Positions 25,538-34,679 of a DNA stretch of 64,000 nt are shown in pieces. The notes beneath the pieces were generated by a model. It saw only the letters and a list, made by a program, of their open reading frames with translations, had not been told where the DNA came from and searched no databases. The position numbers and the translations under genes are program-made. Positions within the stretch are counted from its first letter, which is position 1; each line of letters begins with the position of its first letter. The DNA lies in the NCBI GenBank assembly GCA_034439615.1, contig JAWXAT010000008.1:1-64000 (forward strand). The letters are read 5' to 3'. The stretch comes from Oligoflexia bacterium. GTDB lineage: Bacteria > Bdellovibrionota > Bdellovibrionia > JABDDW01.

Positions 25538-26308
25538 TTATTTATTGGGCAAGCTATTTGGAATAAATGGCATCGCATCAGTTGCACGCAAAAGTGCATA
25601 ATGTGCGCCTTCAAGAGTTCCGCGGATATGATTTTCAAATCTTGAGCCACTATCGTAAACACCCCATCTTTTTTCAAGTGAGCGTTGACCTAATGACCAA
25701 GCATAGTTTGAACCCTGTTTAAGTAAAAACTTACTAATTTTTACAAATTTCTTACCGCCACTCTCTCCGGCTGGAATTTTATTGATCATGCGATTTATGC
25801 CAACGATATCTTTTATGTAACGTCGACCTTGGCCGATACCAACACGTTTTACACAATCTCCTGTTGAGAGTCCGCGAGCTCTACAAACTTGAACGTTTAA
25901 TGCGCCAACAAGCGGGTAAAAAGCTGCTGCTTGAATTGGAGAGAAATTTTTCTCAATACTTTTTTTCATAGCATCTTTATAAGTAATGATAGCCCAGATT
26001 TTCCCTGGAAATGTAGATGAGAACTCTTGTGACTTGTCGTTTGCTTGATTCTCTGATTTTGTATCTTGTTCTATGATTCTTTCAGCGGCGTCCATAATGG
26101 GAGTGGCGCTGGTTTCACGAGCATCAATTTCAGCGATAGCTTTTTGTAGTTCAGGTGAATTCTCATAAGCTTCAAGTACAGCGGGGTGTACTAGAAACTC
26201 TTCTCCATCTACGGTGATTGTAAGGGCTTCTATTTCTTGTGCTTGAACTGGTGAAGCAAGGCTGAGAACTAAGGCTAGGCTCGTGGTTGCTAAATAAAAA
26301 TTCGTCAT
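25538..26308 (-). CDS. Secreted protein of unknown function
   Basis: 256 residues with a clear signal peptide (cleavage after PVQA, about residue 23). The mature N-terminal part is acidic and helical; the middle has a pair of cysteines (VCRARGLSTGDCVKR), likely a disulfide. The C-terminal part is basic and aromatic. GGGAG precedes the start. It is a single-gene unit closed by the terminator at 25477. No family recognised. Confidence 0.7.
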   Translation of the reverse strand: MTNFYLATTSLALVLSLASPVQAQEIEALTITVDGEEFLVHPAVLEAYENSPELQKAIAEIDARETSATPIMDAAERIIEQDTKSENQANDKSQEFSSTFPGKIWAIITYKDAMKKSIEKNFSPIQAAAFYPLVGALNVQVCRARGLSTGDCVKRVGIGQGRRYIKDIVGINRMINKIPAGESGGKKFVKISKFLLKQGSNYAWSLGQRSLEKRWGVYDSGSRFENHIRGTLEGAHYALLRATDAMPFIPNSLPNK

Positions 26309-26491
26309 TAATTACTCCCATGTTTGAATGACATCGATCAAGTTGGCTTTAGCAAGGGCTGTTCCAGAAAAATTTGCACCCATGTAAAGTAGAGTGACGC
26401 TTGAGTAGCAGACTCTAAACTCACCATGATAGATTTTCACATGTGTGTGAATTAATTGGACAGTGTGCGGTTTTTGTCAGAATGTAGGCCC

Positions 26492-26935
26492 ATGCAAAGC
26501 TTTGAAATGACTGCAACATATTGGTGGCTCACAACGGCGATGGTGTTGATTATCATCGAAGTAATCTCCCCTGCTTTTGGTGCCGTTTTAATTGCTGGTG
26601 CAGCACTCATCGCGGCCCTACTAGCATCATTTGGTGTCTCTGTTCTGGGGCAATTCGGAATTTTCGCTGTATCAACTATTTTATCCTTAACACTTTTACG
26701 TCCTCGACTTGTTAAAATACTTTATGATTCTCAGGGGGTACAGTCTGTTACTGATCAATTGATGGGTAAAGACTGTAAAGTAACAGAGGCAATCGACTCT
26801 GTAAGCGGTACAGGTCGCGTTTTAATTATGGGTCAAGATTGGGCTGCTGAAAGTTCAAATAAAATACCTATCGGTGCCACAGTTCGTGTTGAAGGTGTCG
26901 ATGGAATCAGATTGAAAGTTAAAGTTATTAACTAA
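26492..26935 (+). CDS. NfeD-like membrane protein (YbbJ type)
   Basis: 147 residues from the ATG at 26492; an upstream TTG frame at 26456 adds no hydrophobic sequence and has no ribosome site. Two or three membrane helices (about 10-75) and a C-terminal OB-fold domain (about 88-147, ending VEGVDGIRLKVKV). The short NfeD type without a protease domain. It stands nine bases in front of an SPFH gene, the classic NfeD-SPFH pairing involved in membrane organisation. Confidence 0.85.
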   Translation: MQSFEMTATYWWLTTAMVLIIIEVISPAFGAVLIAGAALIAALLASFGVSVLGQFGIFAVSTILSLTLLRPRLVKILYDSQGVQSVTDQLMGKDCKVTEAIDSVSGTGRVLIMGQDWAAESSNKIPIGATVRVEGVDGIRLKVKVIN

Positions 26936-26944
26936 GGAGTTTAT

Positions 26945-27892
26945 ATGTCTTATTTTTTACTTACGTTTGTAATCCTAGCCATTGTGATCTTGGCAAAAAC
27001 TATTAAAATTGTTCCTCAAAAACAAGTCATGATCATTGAGCGACTAGGGAAATATCACAAGAAGGCTGAAGCGGGACTCAATATCATTATTCCTTTTCTT
27101 GATGCCGTAAGAGCTGTTGTTGATATACGAGAGCAAATTTCACCAATTGAACCTCAGCCAGTTATTTCACGTGATAACGTTACTATGGCGGTTGATGCTG
27201 TAATTTATTATGTCATTATTGATCCTGTGCGTGCCACCTATGAAGTACAAAGTTTAAAGTGGGGTATTGAGCAACTTACACTCAGTGCTTTAAGAAACGT
27301 TATCGGTTCACTTGATCTCGATCACACGCTTACATCGCGCGATACAATTAATACGCAATTACGAGCTGTATTAGATACTGCGACCCAGCCGTGGGGCGTA
27401 AAAATCATGCGTGTTGAATTGAAAAATATCAATCCACCAGCAGAAGTTAAATTAACAATGGAAAAGCAAATGACTGCTGAGCGATCACGTCGCGCCGTAG
27501 TTACGACTGCAGAGGGCGAAAAAACTTCAGCAATTTTACGCGCTGAAGGTCAAATGCAATCCCTTGTCATTAATGCTGAGGGTAAAAAACAATCTGCAAT
27601 TCTTGCCGCTGAAGGTGAAGCTTTATCAAGACTCAAAGTTGCTGAAGCAGAAGCCCAAGCAATTACGCTAGTTACCCAATCACTGGGGAAAATTGGTGAT
27701 CCAGCTCAATATTTGATCGCTCAAAGATATTTGGAAACACTCAATCTCATTGCTAGCAATGCAGATAAAGTCGTGTTTTTACCCTTCGAAGCAGCCGGAA
27801 CATTGGGCTCTCTTGGCGCAATGAAAGAGATGTTTGATAAATTACCAGGTGACCGCAGCCAAGGTGCTCGAGGCTCAATCGCAACGCAGTGA
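26945..27892 (+). CDS. qmcA: SPFH/band-7 protein, QmcA type
   Basis: 315 residues. An N-terminal membrane anchor (1-17) is followed by an SPFH domain (about 20-190) beginning IVPQKQVMIIERLGKY. An Ala/Glu-rich coiled coil (about 185-245, repeated A.EGE.. units) drives oligomerisation. Related to stomatin and flotillin; QmcA forms cage-like membrane assemblies in Escherichia coli and interacts with FtsH. AAGGAG precedes the start. Co-transcribed with the NfeD-like gene upstream. Confidence 0.9.
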   Translation: MSYFLLTFVILAIVILAKTIKIVPQKQVMIIERLGKYHKKAEAGLNIIIPFLDAVRAVVDIREQISPIEPQPVISRDNVTMAVDAVIYYVIIDPVRATYEVQSLKWGIEQLTLSALRNVIGSLDLDHTLTSRDTINTQLRAVLDTATQPWGVKIMRVELKNINPPAEVKLTMEKQMTAERSRRAVVTTAEGEKTSAILRAEGQMQSLVINAEGKKQSAILAAEGEALSRLKVAEAEAQAITLVTQSLGKIGDPAQYLIAQRYLETLNLIASNADKVVFLPFEAAGTLGSLGAMKEMFDKLPGDRSQGARGSIATQ

Positions 27893-27896
27893 TAAA

Positions 27897-28256
27897 TTAA
27901 GAAACACTTTGCTTTGTGACTTTGTTGAATAAGTTTTTAAGACTCAGTGGCCATAATTTAAAGCTTTGTGTCTCAAATCTATTGTTGCGCCAGCGTGTTA
28001 TCTGATGCGCAATTTTTTCTCCCAATTCATCAACAGCAAGTTCAGGTGTGTCACCTTCAGTTATTGCACTGAAGTTGGCAACGCCTGAGAAGATTTCCAT
28101 GCGAGCTTTATATTTAGTATTTACATTTAATACCGTTGCTAATGATGTGGAGTCAGATGGGGCTGAATCCATGGTTCGTTTTAACAGTTCATTTGCATAA
28201 ATTATGAACTCATCACTGGGTTCAAAATTTCTAAAACAAAATTTTTCGTTTGTCAT
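27897..28256 (-). CDS. Small protein, possibly HPF/RaiA-like
   Basis: 119 residues, no signal peptide. The middle (KARMEI..., then ITEGDTPELAVDELGEKIAHQI) resembles the second strand-helix half of ribosome-hibernation factors of the HPF/RaiA (S30AE) family, including the acidic D..A.D.L..K...Q pattern. The match was made by eye and the N-terminal half is less typical. AAGGAG precedes the start. It lies 15 bases downstream of a large secreted-protein gene, so may be co-transcribed with it. An alternative is an unrelated small unknown. Confidence 0.45.
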   Translation of the reverse strand: MTNEKFCFRNFEPSDEFIIYANELLKRTMDSAPSDSTSLATVLNVNTKYKARMEIFSGVANFSAITEGDTPELAVDELGEKIAHQITRWRNNRFETQSFKLWPLSLKNLFNKVTKQSVS

Positions 28257-28271
28257 AACTCTCTCCTTAAA

Positions 28272-30863
28272 TTATTGTTCAACATTTGTTAAATTCTGGG
28301 TTAACCAGAATACCAAGTTCTTTCTATTAAAATTTCTAAACGCGCAAACCGTACGTTCTTGATAATCTTTGTCATTTCTTGAATTTAAAAGATTATCGTA
28401 TGAAGCATTGAGTACGAAGCGGGGATTTATGCTGCCGTAATTCGTGGTTAAAACAGTTCCTTTGCAGAATTCTTGAATTCGTTCCGTACCACTTTTGCCC
28501 ATGGCTAATGATAAAATGCAAAGTTGATTTCTAAACCCTCTGATGTCGTGGTGGTTACTATCGGCCTCAGGTCGGTATGTGGGAATTGTCGAAACTCGCG
28601 CTGGGTACAAATCTGGTCTGAGGGTGTTGCGCATAAAAATACGACCAATGATTCCACCGAAACTTGCTAGTAGTGAACTCATGGGGTTTTCACGTTCAGC
28701 TCTTGCGACATCATCTTCTGTCGATCGTCGAAAAGTATCTTTCCATAATCTCTTTGCTGAATCATTGGCCATTGCCCAATCACCAGTTTTTTCTTGAGCA
28801 ATGATCATGTTGTATTCACGTATAGTTGTCTCAAGTGTGTCGCTGAACACATGAAGTGCAGATAAATTATAAAGATTTGCGGTATTTGCGGTTGCTAAAT
28901 CTAATTGTTGAACGCTCGGGTTGATTGAATGCACCATTGTTAACATGCTTAAAAGATCATTCCCAGAAGTAAGGAGTAGATCTTTTTCATAAGTGCCAAG
29001 ATCCATAGAGTCAGATTTAATTCTAAAAACATAGTCGGCGTAGATGAAATTATTTAAACTATTAGTTAGATAACTGTCTCTTTGCCATAAAACATCTAGT
29101 TGGTCATAAACAGTTTTGACAACTTTTTTATAGGCTTCATCAATTATGAGTGAATCAGCATCTGTCTTGGGATCAAAATTATAAAATTGATCGAGACTTT
29201 GATAGGCATCAAGAATTACCCTCAACCTTTTCTTTGTGTCTCTGAGCCCTGGAATTATTTTTTTGAAATCAGAATCTACACTGGCTGCACCTTGTTTGGT
29301 CAGTACTGTGTCGAGGTTAGATAAATAACGATAAATAAATTTAAAACTTTTGTGAGGTGAGTAGGCTTGACTGACGAGTGATTCGATAGCTAAGTTTGGC
29401 TGATTAACAATAATTCTTTCACGATAAAAATCACTGGCTTTCTCGCGAGCTTTTTGTAAGAGCGTGTCGAGTTGAATGTTAATTGTTTTGATCAAATTGT
29501 CGGGGGTATTAAACTCCGGCATTCTTTGAAATGTTCCATCGCCCTTCATGTATTCATCCCAGGTCATCATTTGAAGACCGGGTTGATTTTGCGCTACTTC
29601 AAGTGGGATTTTACTTCTGCCAACTAAAAAGAAAGGAATTTTTCCAGCGTTTTCTGAAAGTGTGAAGAAGTTAATTCCACCCGAAGTTGCTTCTGATGGA
29701 TCTAACATTGGATTCCCACCACCAAGACTGCCGATTACGTTAGAGAGTGCGCGCATTAACGCTAATTTTTTGTCATCAAGGGATGATGCTTTATAATATA
29801 TTTTTAAATCTGAATTGAAATCACCTTTGATTTTCCAAATAGATGTTTGAAGATTTGTTACGTTAGTAAATGAATTGATTTTAAACTCTGCGTCCTCAGC
29901 CCATTGGGGTTCAACTCCGTATTGTACTTTTTGAATCCAACGGGAAATATTTGGCAAATGATGAATGAGTACATAGTAACCAGCTAAAGGATGCTGAAGT
30001 GATATATCTTCCTTTTCTGGATCAAGTTTAAATAGTGGTTTATATTCTAATATGCCACTTTTTAAAAGGTGGTGAGCATCTTGTACTGAGCAATAAGCTT
30101 CAGCTGTTGATTCCATTAAACATGCAACTGATGTGCGAAGATGATTTTGATCAAGCAAGCGAAGTGAACCTGAAAACTTCCATTTCTGAAGCATTTTTAA
30201 AATATTATTTATCGAATTACCAAGTCGAGAATGCACACCATCGCCGGCTGAGGCAAATGATGCTGTGAGATCAATAATTTTTGCAACAAGGGCTGTGCCC
30301 TGGGCGGCCTGGCCAATCAGACAACGATCTAACTGAGGAAGCGTCGTTGTAATTTGCTCAAGTATATCCGCAGCTCGAGTAAATGTTTTATTTGAACGTG
30401 AAGCAATCGCAGGCAATGCAGTAAATAATCCTTTTTGCGAAACCGCTTCAGCAGAAACCGCCGCACCTGTTAGGGTTTCTTTCATCAATGCTTTAAGTAC
30501 ACTTGGTTGAAGTTCTTTGTCTTCTCCGGTGAGTGCATAATTTTGAAGTGCAGCGATACGACTTGGAATACTCTCCATGCGAGTAGCATATGGTGCTGCC
30601 CCAGCTTCGGGTGCGATGGTACCCATTTGTTCAACAATCAAACTACTTAGTGAATCTAAGCTTTCAAGCCCTTTGCAGTGTTCAAGGCCTTTTAACTGAT
30701 TAATGGCGGTAATGATGGCATCTGATTGTGCCAGTGCTCTTTGTGTCCATGGCCCCTGAGATGCGCACGTTCTACCAAAAGAATAAGGATTCTGTTGCCC
30801 GTGTGCATTTGTACCGATGGTAAAAATAGCGAGGATAAAAATTTGAGTAAGTTTTGACATCAT
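28272..30863 (-). CDS. Large secreted protein of unknown function
   Basis: 863 residues with a signal peptide (about 22 residues, cleavage near NAHGQ). The mature protein is predicted mostly helical, with many Asn, Ser and Leu residues and no visible transmembrane segments, enzyme motif or repeats. A few cysteines are scattered (for example in the first 60 residues and near the C terminus, ...QLCILSLAMG... and EFCKG), compatible with disulfides. GGAAG lies nine bases before the start. The neighbour upstream is another exported unknown, suggesting a small export-related unit. Confidence 0.7.
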   Translation of the reverse strand: MMSKLTQIFILAIFTIGTNAHGQQNPYSFGRTCASQGPWTQRALAQSDAIITAINQLKGLEHCKGLESLDSLSSLIVEQMGTIAPEAGAAPYATRMESIPSRIAALQNYALTGEDKELQPSVLKALMKETLTGAAVSAEAVSQKGLFTALPAIASRSNKTFTRAADILEQITTTLPQLDRCLIGQAAQGTALVAKIIDLTASFASAGDGVHSRLGNSINNILKMLQKWKFSGSLRLLDQNHLRTSVACLMESTAEAYCSVQDAHHLLKSGILEYKPLFKLDPEKEDISLQHPLAGYYVLIHHLPNISRWIQKVQYGVEPQWAEDAEFKINSFTNVTNLQTSIWKIKGDFNSDLKIYYKASSLDDKKLALMRALSNVIGSLGGGNPMLDPSEATSGGINFFTLSENAGKIPFFLVGRSKIPLEVAQNQPGLQMMTWDEYMKGDGTFQRMPEFNTPDNLIKTINIQLDTLLQKAREKASDFYRERIIVNQPNLAIESLVSQAYSPHKSFKFIYRYLSNLDTVLTKQGAASVDSDFKKIIPGLRDTKKRLRVILDAYQSLDQFYNFDPKTDADSLIIDEAYKKVVKTVYDQLDVLWQRDSYLTNSLNNFIYADYVFRIKSDSMDLGTYEKDLLLTSGNDLLSMLTMVHSINPSVQQLDLATANTANLYNLSALHVFSDTLETTIREYNMIIAQEKTGDWAMANDSAKRLWKDTFRRSTEDDVARAERENPMSSLLASFGGIIGRIFMRNTLRPDLYPARVSTIPTYRPEADSNHHDIRGFRNQLCILSLAMGKSGTERIQEFCKGTVLTTNYGSINPRFVLNASYDNLLNSRNDKDYQERTVCAFRNFNRKNLVFWLTQNLTNVEQ

Positions 30864-30893
30864 TTTTAATGACTTCCTTTTTTGCTATTGCGA

Positions 30894-31817
30894 TCAATAG
30901 GCTAAAAATTTAAATACGCGCTTTAGTTGGTCAACACACGAGGTTGTACTTGATTGGGGCTCATTGAGAATATTGATACTGAGTGTTGCAGATGCTTTGC
31001 CTTCAAGAATTCGTAGTTTTTCTTTAACAATGGCGATTTTTCTTGTGTAGATTGATCGTGCTAAGACCTTGATACTGAATAATAGCGCGCTGTGTTCGAG
31101 ATGAAGCAGGATTGCATCACTATTAAGTGCAAAACCATCAGTGATTAACCCGCCTGGAAAAGCTGTGAGTATTATTGTACCGGTAATAATCGCCAGTGTT
31201 GTAAAGAGGTTGATCATTCCGTAAGTTGTTGAATAAGCAAGCGCTTGAGTCTTTCTTGCAAGTTTACCATCAAAAAGAAATTTTGAGATTTTCTCGGTTC
31301 GACTTTGAAGTATTTCATTATTATTTGTCGTATCGTTTGTCTCTTGTGTTTGTTTGACTTCACCTGAAGCAATTTGATTGGCTGGAATTGCTGGTAAACC
31401 ATCTAAAATTTTCCCTAAAATTGAATTAATTTCAGGCTCCAGAAGTTTTAAAATTTTATCTTGGATTTGTGTATTTTGATCAATTTGATTTGTGATCAAC
31501 TCTTTTGCAAGTTCTGGATTAGCTTTAAGTTTTGTTGCGATTGCCTCAACGATTGGTTCAATATCTGGGATATTTTGGCCATTAACGCGTAATGCGATGA
31601 TCTTTTCACCATCATTTATTAAACTAAAGGTAAGCGCTGAAGCCCCAGGCAGCTCTGCATTTAAGATGAGTTGTTGAACAAAAGTTGAGTCAGTATTTTC
31701 GATAGAAATTGCACTGTTACTATCTAGGCTAAAAGATCTATTGCCAGCTAAGAGAATTGCGGGCTGAACGATCAGACTTGCGCAAAGCAAAATAGAAATT
31801 ATATTTTTATTTGTCAT
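30894..31817 (-). CDS. Exported membrane protein of unknown function
   Basis: 307 residues. A signal peptide or N-terminal anchor (about 5-24) precedes an exported region of about 160 residues, then one or two hydrophobic segments (about 200-228, FTTLAIITGTIILTAFPGG). A short Lys-rich C terminus follows with the only two cysteines near the ends. A Gln/Thr/Asn-rich linker separates the halves. GGAGAG precedes the start. First gene of the run 31817 to 27897 on the minus strand, 30 bases before the 863-residue gene. Not recognised. Confidence 0.65.
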   Translation of the reverse strand: MTNKNIISILLCASLIVQPAILLAGNRSFSLDSNSAISIENTDSTFVQQLILNAELPGASALTFSLINDGEKIIALRVNGQNIPDIEPIVEAIATKLKANPELAKELITNQIDQNTQIQDKILKLLEPEINSILGKILDGLPAIPANQIASGEVKQTQETNDTTNNNEILQSRTEKISKFLFDGKLARKTQALAYSTTYGMINLFTTLAIITGTIILTAFPGGLITDGFALNSDAILLHLEHSALLFSIKVLARSIYTRKIAIVKEKLRILEGKASATLSINILNEPQSSTTSCVDQLKRVFKFLAY

Positions 31818-31898
31818 TGTGATCTCTCCGTCCCATAAATCAAAGCAAACGACGGGCCACGAAGCCCCTTAAAACATAGAAAAATTTACAAGTAGCTA

Positions 31899-31926
31899 TC
31901 GACAATCTGGGGGGTATGAATAATAC
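31899..31926 (+). promoter_or_regulatory. Candidate sigma-70-type promoter
   Basis: TCGACA (31899-31904) and TAATAC (31921-31926) are separated by 16 bases, placing a transcript start about 27 bases before the small secreted-protein gene at 31960. Confidence 0.4.
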
Positions 31927-31959
31927 TGTTTTTGGTTGAGTAACATCTAAGGAGAGTTC

Positions 31960-32232
31960 ATGAAAATCACGGTTTTAGTTTGTGGATTGATCATTACATT
32001 TTCAATTTTTGCTAATGCTCAATACGACAATGCTCCTTCACCGGTAGCTCCAGCTCAAGATGCTCCACCGCCACCACCTGCACCGGCCCCAATAGTTGAC
32101 GCCGCGCCCGCTCCAAGGGTTCCTGCACCAAAACATAATGCAATTAAAAAGCGTAAATTTGAAAAAATAGAAAAAAAAGCTGCCAGAAAAATCCATAATG
32201 TTAAAAAGAAACATAATAAGAAATCTCATTGA
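31960..32232 (+). CDS. Small secreted Pro/Ala-rich basic protein
   Basis: 90 residues. Signal peptide (cleavage after ANA, about residue 20), then a Pro/Ala-rich stretch (about 25-55) and a strongly basic C terminus with Lys, Arg and His. The layout, flexible Pro/Ala spacer plus cationic end, suggests binding to the cell wall or another polyanion outside the membrane. AAGGAG precedes the start. No family recognised. Confidence 0.7.
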   Translation: MKITVLVCGLIITFSIFANAQYDNAPSPVAPAQDAPPPPPAPAPIVDAAPAPRVPAPKHNAIKKRKFEKIEKKAARKIHNVKKKHNKKSH

Positions 32233-32250
32233 TCAAAGGAGTAGTTTTAT

Positions 32251-32337
32251 ATGTCTAAAGCTGAATTACGACGGATTCTTTTTATATGCGCGATTTTCAT
32301 CAGTGCTGCGTTCGCGCTGAAATTTATTTTAAAATGA
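32251..32337 (+). CDS. 28-residue predicted membrane peptide
   Basis: A tiny gene with a strong ribosome site (AAAGGAG, ten bases before the ATG). The peptide has a short charged start (MSKAELRR) followed by one hydrophobic helix (about 9-26) and a Lys end, so it should span the inner membrane. Its TGA overlaps the ATG of the next gene as ATGA. The overlap and the ribosome site argue that it is translated rather than chance sequence. Alternatively it is a leader whose translation feeds the downstream start. Confidence 0.6.
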   Translation: MSKAELRRILFICAIFISAAFALKFILK

Positions 32338-32582
32338 AGCGCCGCTTAGCTATTATCTTTTTAATAAGCATCATTGGGCTGCCTTTGTTCGCCCAAGAGC
32401 AGCAACAGCGCTCAAGGTCTGCTGTAAGGCGTGCTTATCCCGGAGGTCGGGATGATTCTGATTTGACTGTGCAAACACTGCGGCAAGTTTCTAAAAAAGA
32501 AGGCGAAGCTGATCACGAGAACTACGAACCTGTTGGTCTTGAGTATGATGCTTCATCTTCCGATGCAGGTTTTGGGGAGTAA
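32334..32582 (+). CDS. Small secreted protein of unknown function
   Basis: 82 residues from the ATG at 32334, which overlaps the stop of the 28-residue gene by four bases. A longer frame from 32286 would lack the signal peptide start. Signal peptide (KRRLAIIFLISIIGLPLFA, about 1-20), then a Gln/Arg-rich segment and an acidic Asp/Glu/Ser-rich C terminus. It lies five bases before the ETF-ubiquinone oxidoreductase gene and is probably part of that operon. Function unknown. Confidence 0.6.
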   Translation: MKRRLAIIFLISIIGLPLFAQEQQQRSRSAVRRAYPGGRDDSDLTVQTLRQVSKKEGEADHENYEPVGLEYDASSSDAGFGE

Positions 32583-32587
32583 TCTTC

Positions 32588-34306
32588 ATGAGTGATTCAA
32601 TTCAACGCGAAACAATGGATGTCGATGTTCTTTTTGTTGGCGGAGGTGTTGCTAGTCTTAGCGGTGCCATACATCTTACAAATCTCGTAAAAAAACATAA
32701 TGCCGAAATTGCAGCCGGTACAAAATCAGGTAGTGCACTAGCGGATCCAATGATTGCGGTTGTTGAAAAAGCAAGTGAGCTTGGCGCTCATAGTTTAAGT
32801 GGCGCAGTAATGAACCCGGTAGCACTTAAAGAGCTCATTCCTGATTACAAAGAAAAAGGTTGTCCAATTGAAGCGGTGGCAAATTACGATGCCGTTTATT
32901 TTTTGGGTAAAACTTGGAAGTTTAAATTCCCGATCCCGCCACCACCGTTTAAAAATCACGGAAATTATATTATTTCACTGGCTCGCTACAATCGTTGGCT
33001 TGGAAAAGTTGCTGAAGATCGAGGTATTAATATTTTCCCTGGGTTTGCTGCCACTGACTGTCTTTACGATGGCAATAAAGTAGTAGGCGTTCAAACAGGT
33101 GATAAAGGCATTAGTAAAACTGGCGAAAAAAAATCAAACTTTGAACCTGGTTATATTTTAAAATCAAAAGTGACTATCTTTGGAGAAGGTACACGGGGAA
33201 GTTTATTTAAGCGTGTCGCTCAAAAACTTGGTCTAAGAGAAGGCAAAGAGCCTGATGTTTTTGAAGAAGGTGTTAAAGAAATAATCCAAATGCCTCCCGG
33301 CACCGTAAAACCCGGGCAAGTTATCCACACCATGGGTTGGCCCTTAAAGAAATCTATTGGTGGAACTTTTATTTATACAATACCAAATGATCAAATTATT
33401 TTGGGCCTTGTAGCATTTCTTGATTCAAGAGATCCACTTCTTGACCCTCATCGCGAATTACAAAGACTTAAAACTCACCCGTTTATTTACGACATGATCA
33501 AGGGTGGAAAAGTAATCGCTTACGGCGGAAAAACTTTGCCTGCGGGCGGGTGGTTTTCGATACCTAAGCTTTATCATGATGGGATGCTTGTCATTGGTGA
33601 TTCTGCAGCTTTTGTAGATGTGCAAAAGCTTAAAGGAATTCACCTGGCAATGAAATCGGGCATGCTAGCTGCTGAAACAGTTTTTGAGGGTTTATTGAAA
33701 AACGATTTCAGTGCGGCAACACTTAAAAAATATGAAGAACTTATTTACGGTAGTTTTATTGGGCGACAACTTTATCGCGTGCGCCATTTTCACCAGACAT
33801 TGAGTCTTGGTTGGTTAAAATCTTTTTTCTTGTTGGCTTTTCAACAAATCACAGGTGGTGCAAGTCTTGTTGGGCGATTGATGATGCATGAAGATGCAAA
33901 AACGACGGCGACAAAGGCAGAAGTATGGGGAAACAAAAAACTAGGCGAAGATGAAGAGCTTAGTATTCCAAAGCCCGACGGAGTTTTGTTTTTTGATAAG
34001 TTATCGAGCGTGTATCTTACAGGTACGATGCATGATGAGAATTCACCGAATCATTTGCTTTTACTTGACGGAAACATTTGTCAAAGTACGTGTTATCCGA
34101 AATATGAAAGTCCTTGTGTGAGATTTTGCCCTGCAAGTGTTTATGAAATGGTACCTGATGAAACGACGGCTAATGCTAAAATGAAACTGCATATCAACTA
34201 CACAAATTGTATTCACTGTAAAACCTGCGATATCAAATGCCCTTTTACTAATATTGATTGGACTGTGCCCGAGGGTGGCGGTGGTCCTAGATACACTCAA
34301 GTTTAA
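32588..34306 (+). CDS. Electron-transfer-flavoprotein:ubiquinone oxidoreductase
   Basis: 572 residues. Passes electrons from reduced ETF (fatty-acid and amino-acid oxidation) to the quinone pool at the inner membrane. The N-terminal FAD site (LFVGGGVASLSGAIHL, about 15-30) and the GDSAAFVD second flavin motif are present. So is the C-terminal [4Fe-4S] domain with C541-x2-C544-x2-C547-x3-C551 and an upstream Cys in VRFCPA. No etfAB genes are in this window. The protein is complete and of normal family length. Confidence 0.92.
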   Translation: MSDSIQRETMDVDVLFVGGGVASLSGAIHLTNLVKKHNAEIAAGTKSGSALADPMIAVVEKASELGAHSLSGAVMNPVALKELIPDYKEKGCPIEAVANYDAVYFLGKTWKFKFPIPPPPFKNHGNYIISLARYNRWLGKVAEDRGINIFPGFAATDCLYDGNKVVGVQTGDKGISKTGEKKSNFEPGYILKSKVTIFGEGTRGSLFKRVAQKLGLREGKEPDVFEEGVKEIIQMPPGTVKPGQVIHTMGWPLKKSIGGTFIYTIPNDQIILGLVAFLDSRDPLLDPHRELQRLKTHPFIYDMIKGGKVIAYGGKTLPAGGWFSIPKLYHDGMLVIGDSAAFVDVQKLKGIHLAMKSGMLAAETVFEGLLKNDFSAATLKKYEELIYGSFIGRQLYRVRHFHQTLSLGWLKSFFLLAFQQITGGASLVGRLMMHEDAKTTATKAEVWGNKKLGEDEELSIPKPDGVLFFDKLSSVYLTGTMHDENSPNHLLLLDGNICQSTCYPKYESPCVRFCPASVYEMVPDETTANAKMKLHINYTNCIHCKTCDIKCPFTNIDWTVPEGGGGPRYTQV

Positions 34307-34319
34307 ATTTGGCTTTTGC

Positions 34320-34676
34320 TTAATTAACTTCTTTGGTGAGCCATTCTAAATAAGCGGGCATACCATCACTTATTGGAAGTGCAATCAATTCTGGTAGTTC
34401 ATGGGGATGTAGTGTTTTTATTTTGGCCTTTAATTTTTTAAAAACTTTAGCGGTAGTTTTGCCAATGGCGAGGATTTCTTGTTCGCGCTGTTCTTTTTTC
34501 TGCCAGATATAAATACTAGTTACACCTTCGATAATATTCACACATGCGGCAAGTTTTTCTTTTACAACAGTAGTTGCGAATTTCACGGCGTCTTCACGAT
34601 TAGCAAAGGTTGTTAAAAAAACAACTGGGGCTGATGATGCAGCCCCTGTCTTTAATTTCTTTTTTAGTTTACTCAA
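34320..34676 (-). CDS. cutA: CutA1 divalent-ion tolerance protein
   Basis: 118 residues; trimeric ferredoxin-like CutA1 family. Core motifs VFLTTFANREDAVKFA, KLAACVNII, SIYIWQ and the HPHELPELIALP block are all present. Translation probably begins at a TTG (34674-34676) with GAGAG six bases upstream, giving a short basic extension before the fold. It starts three bases after the cyclophilin stop, so both are in one transcript. Confidence 0.92.
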   Translation of the reverse strand: MSKLKKKLKTGAASSAPVVFLTTFANREDAVKFATTVVKEKLAACVNIIEGVTSIYIWQKKEQREQEILAIGKTTAKVFKKLKAKIKTLHPHELPELIALPISDGMPAYLEWLTKEVN

Positions 34677-34679
34677 AAT

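Noticed and set aside
26432-26446. CRP-like TCACATGTGTGA before the NfeD-like gene
   Set aside because: The half-sites face the wrong way for a CRP site (TCACA...TGTGA instead of TGTGA...TCACA) and symmetry is perfect only over eight bases.
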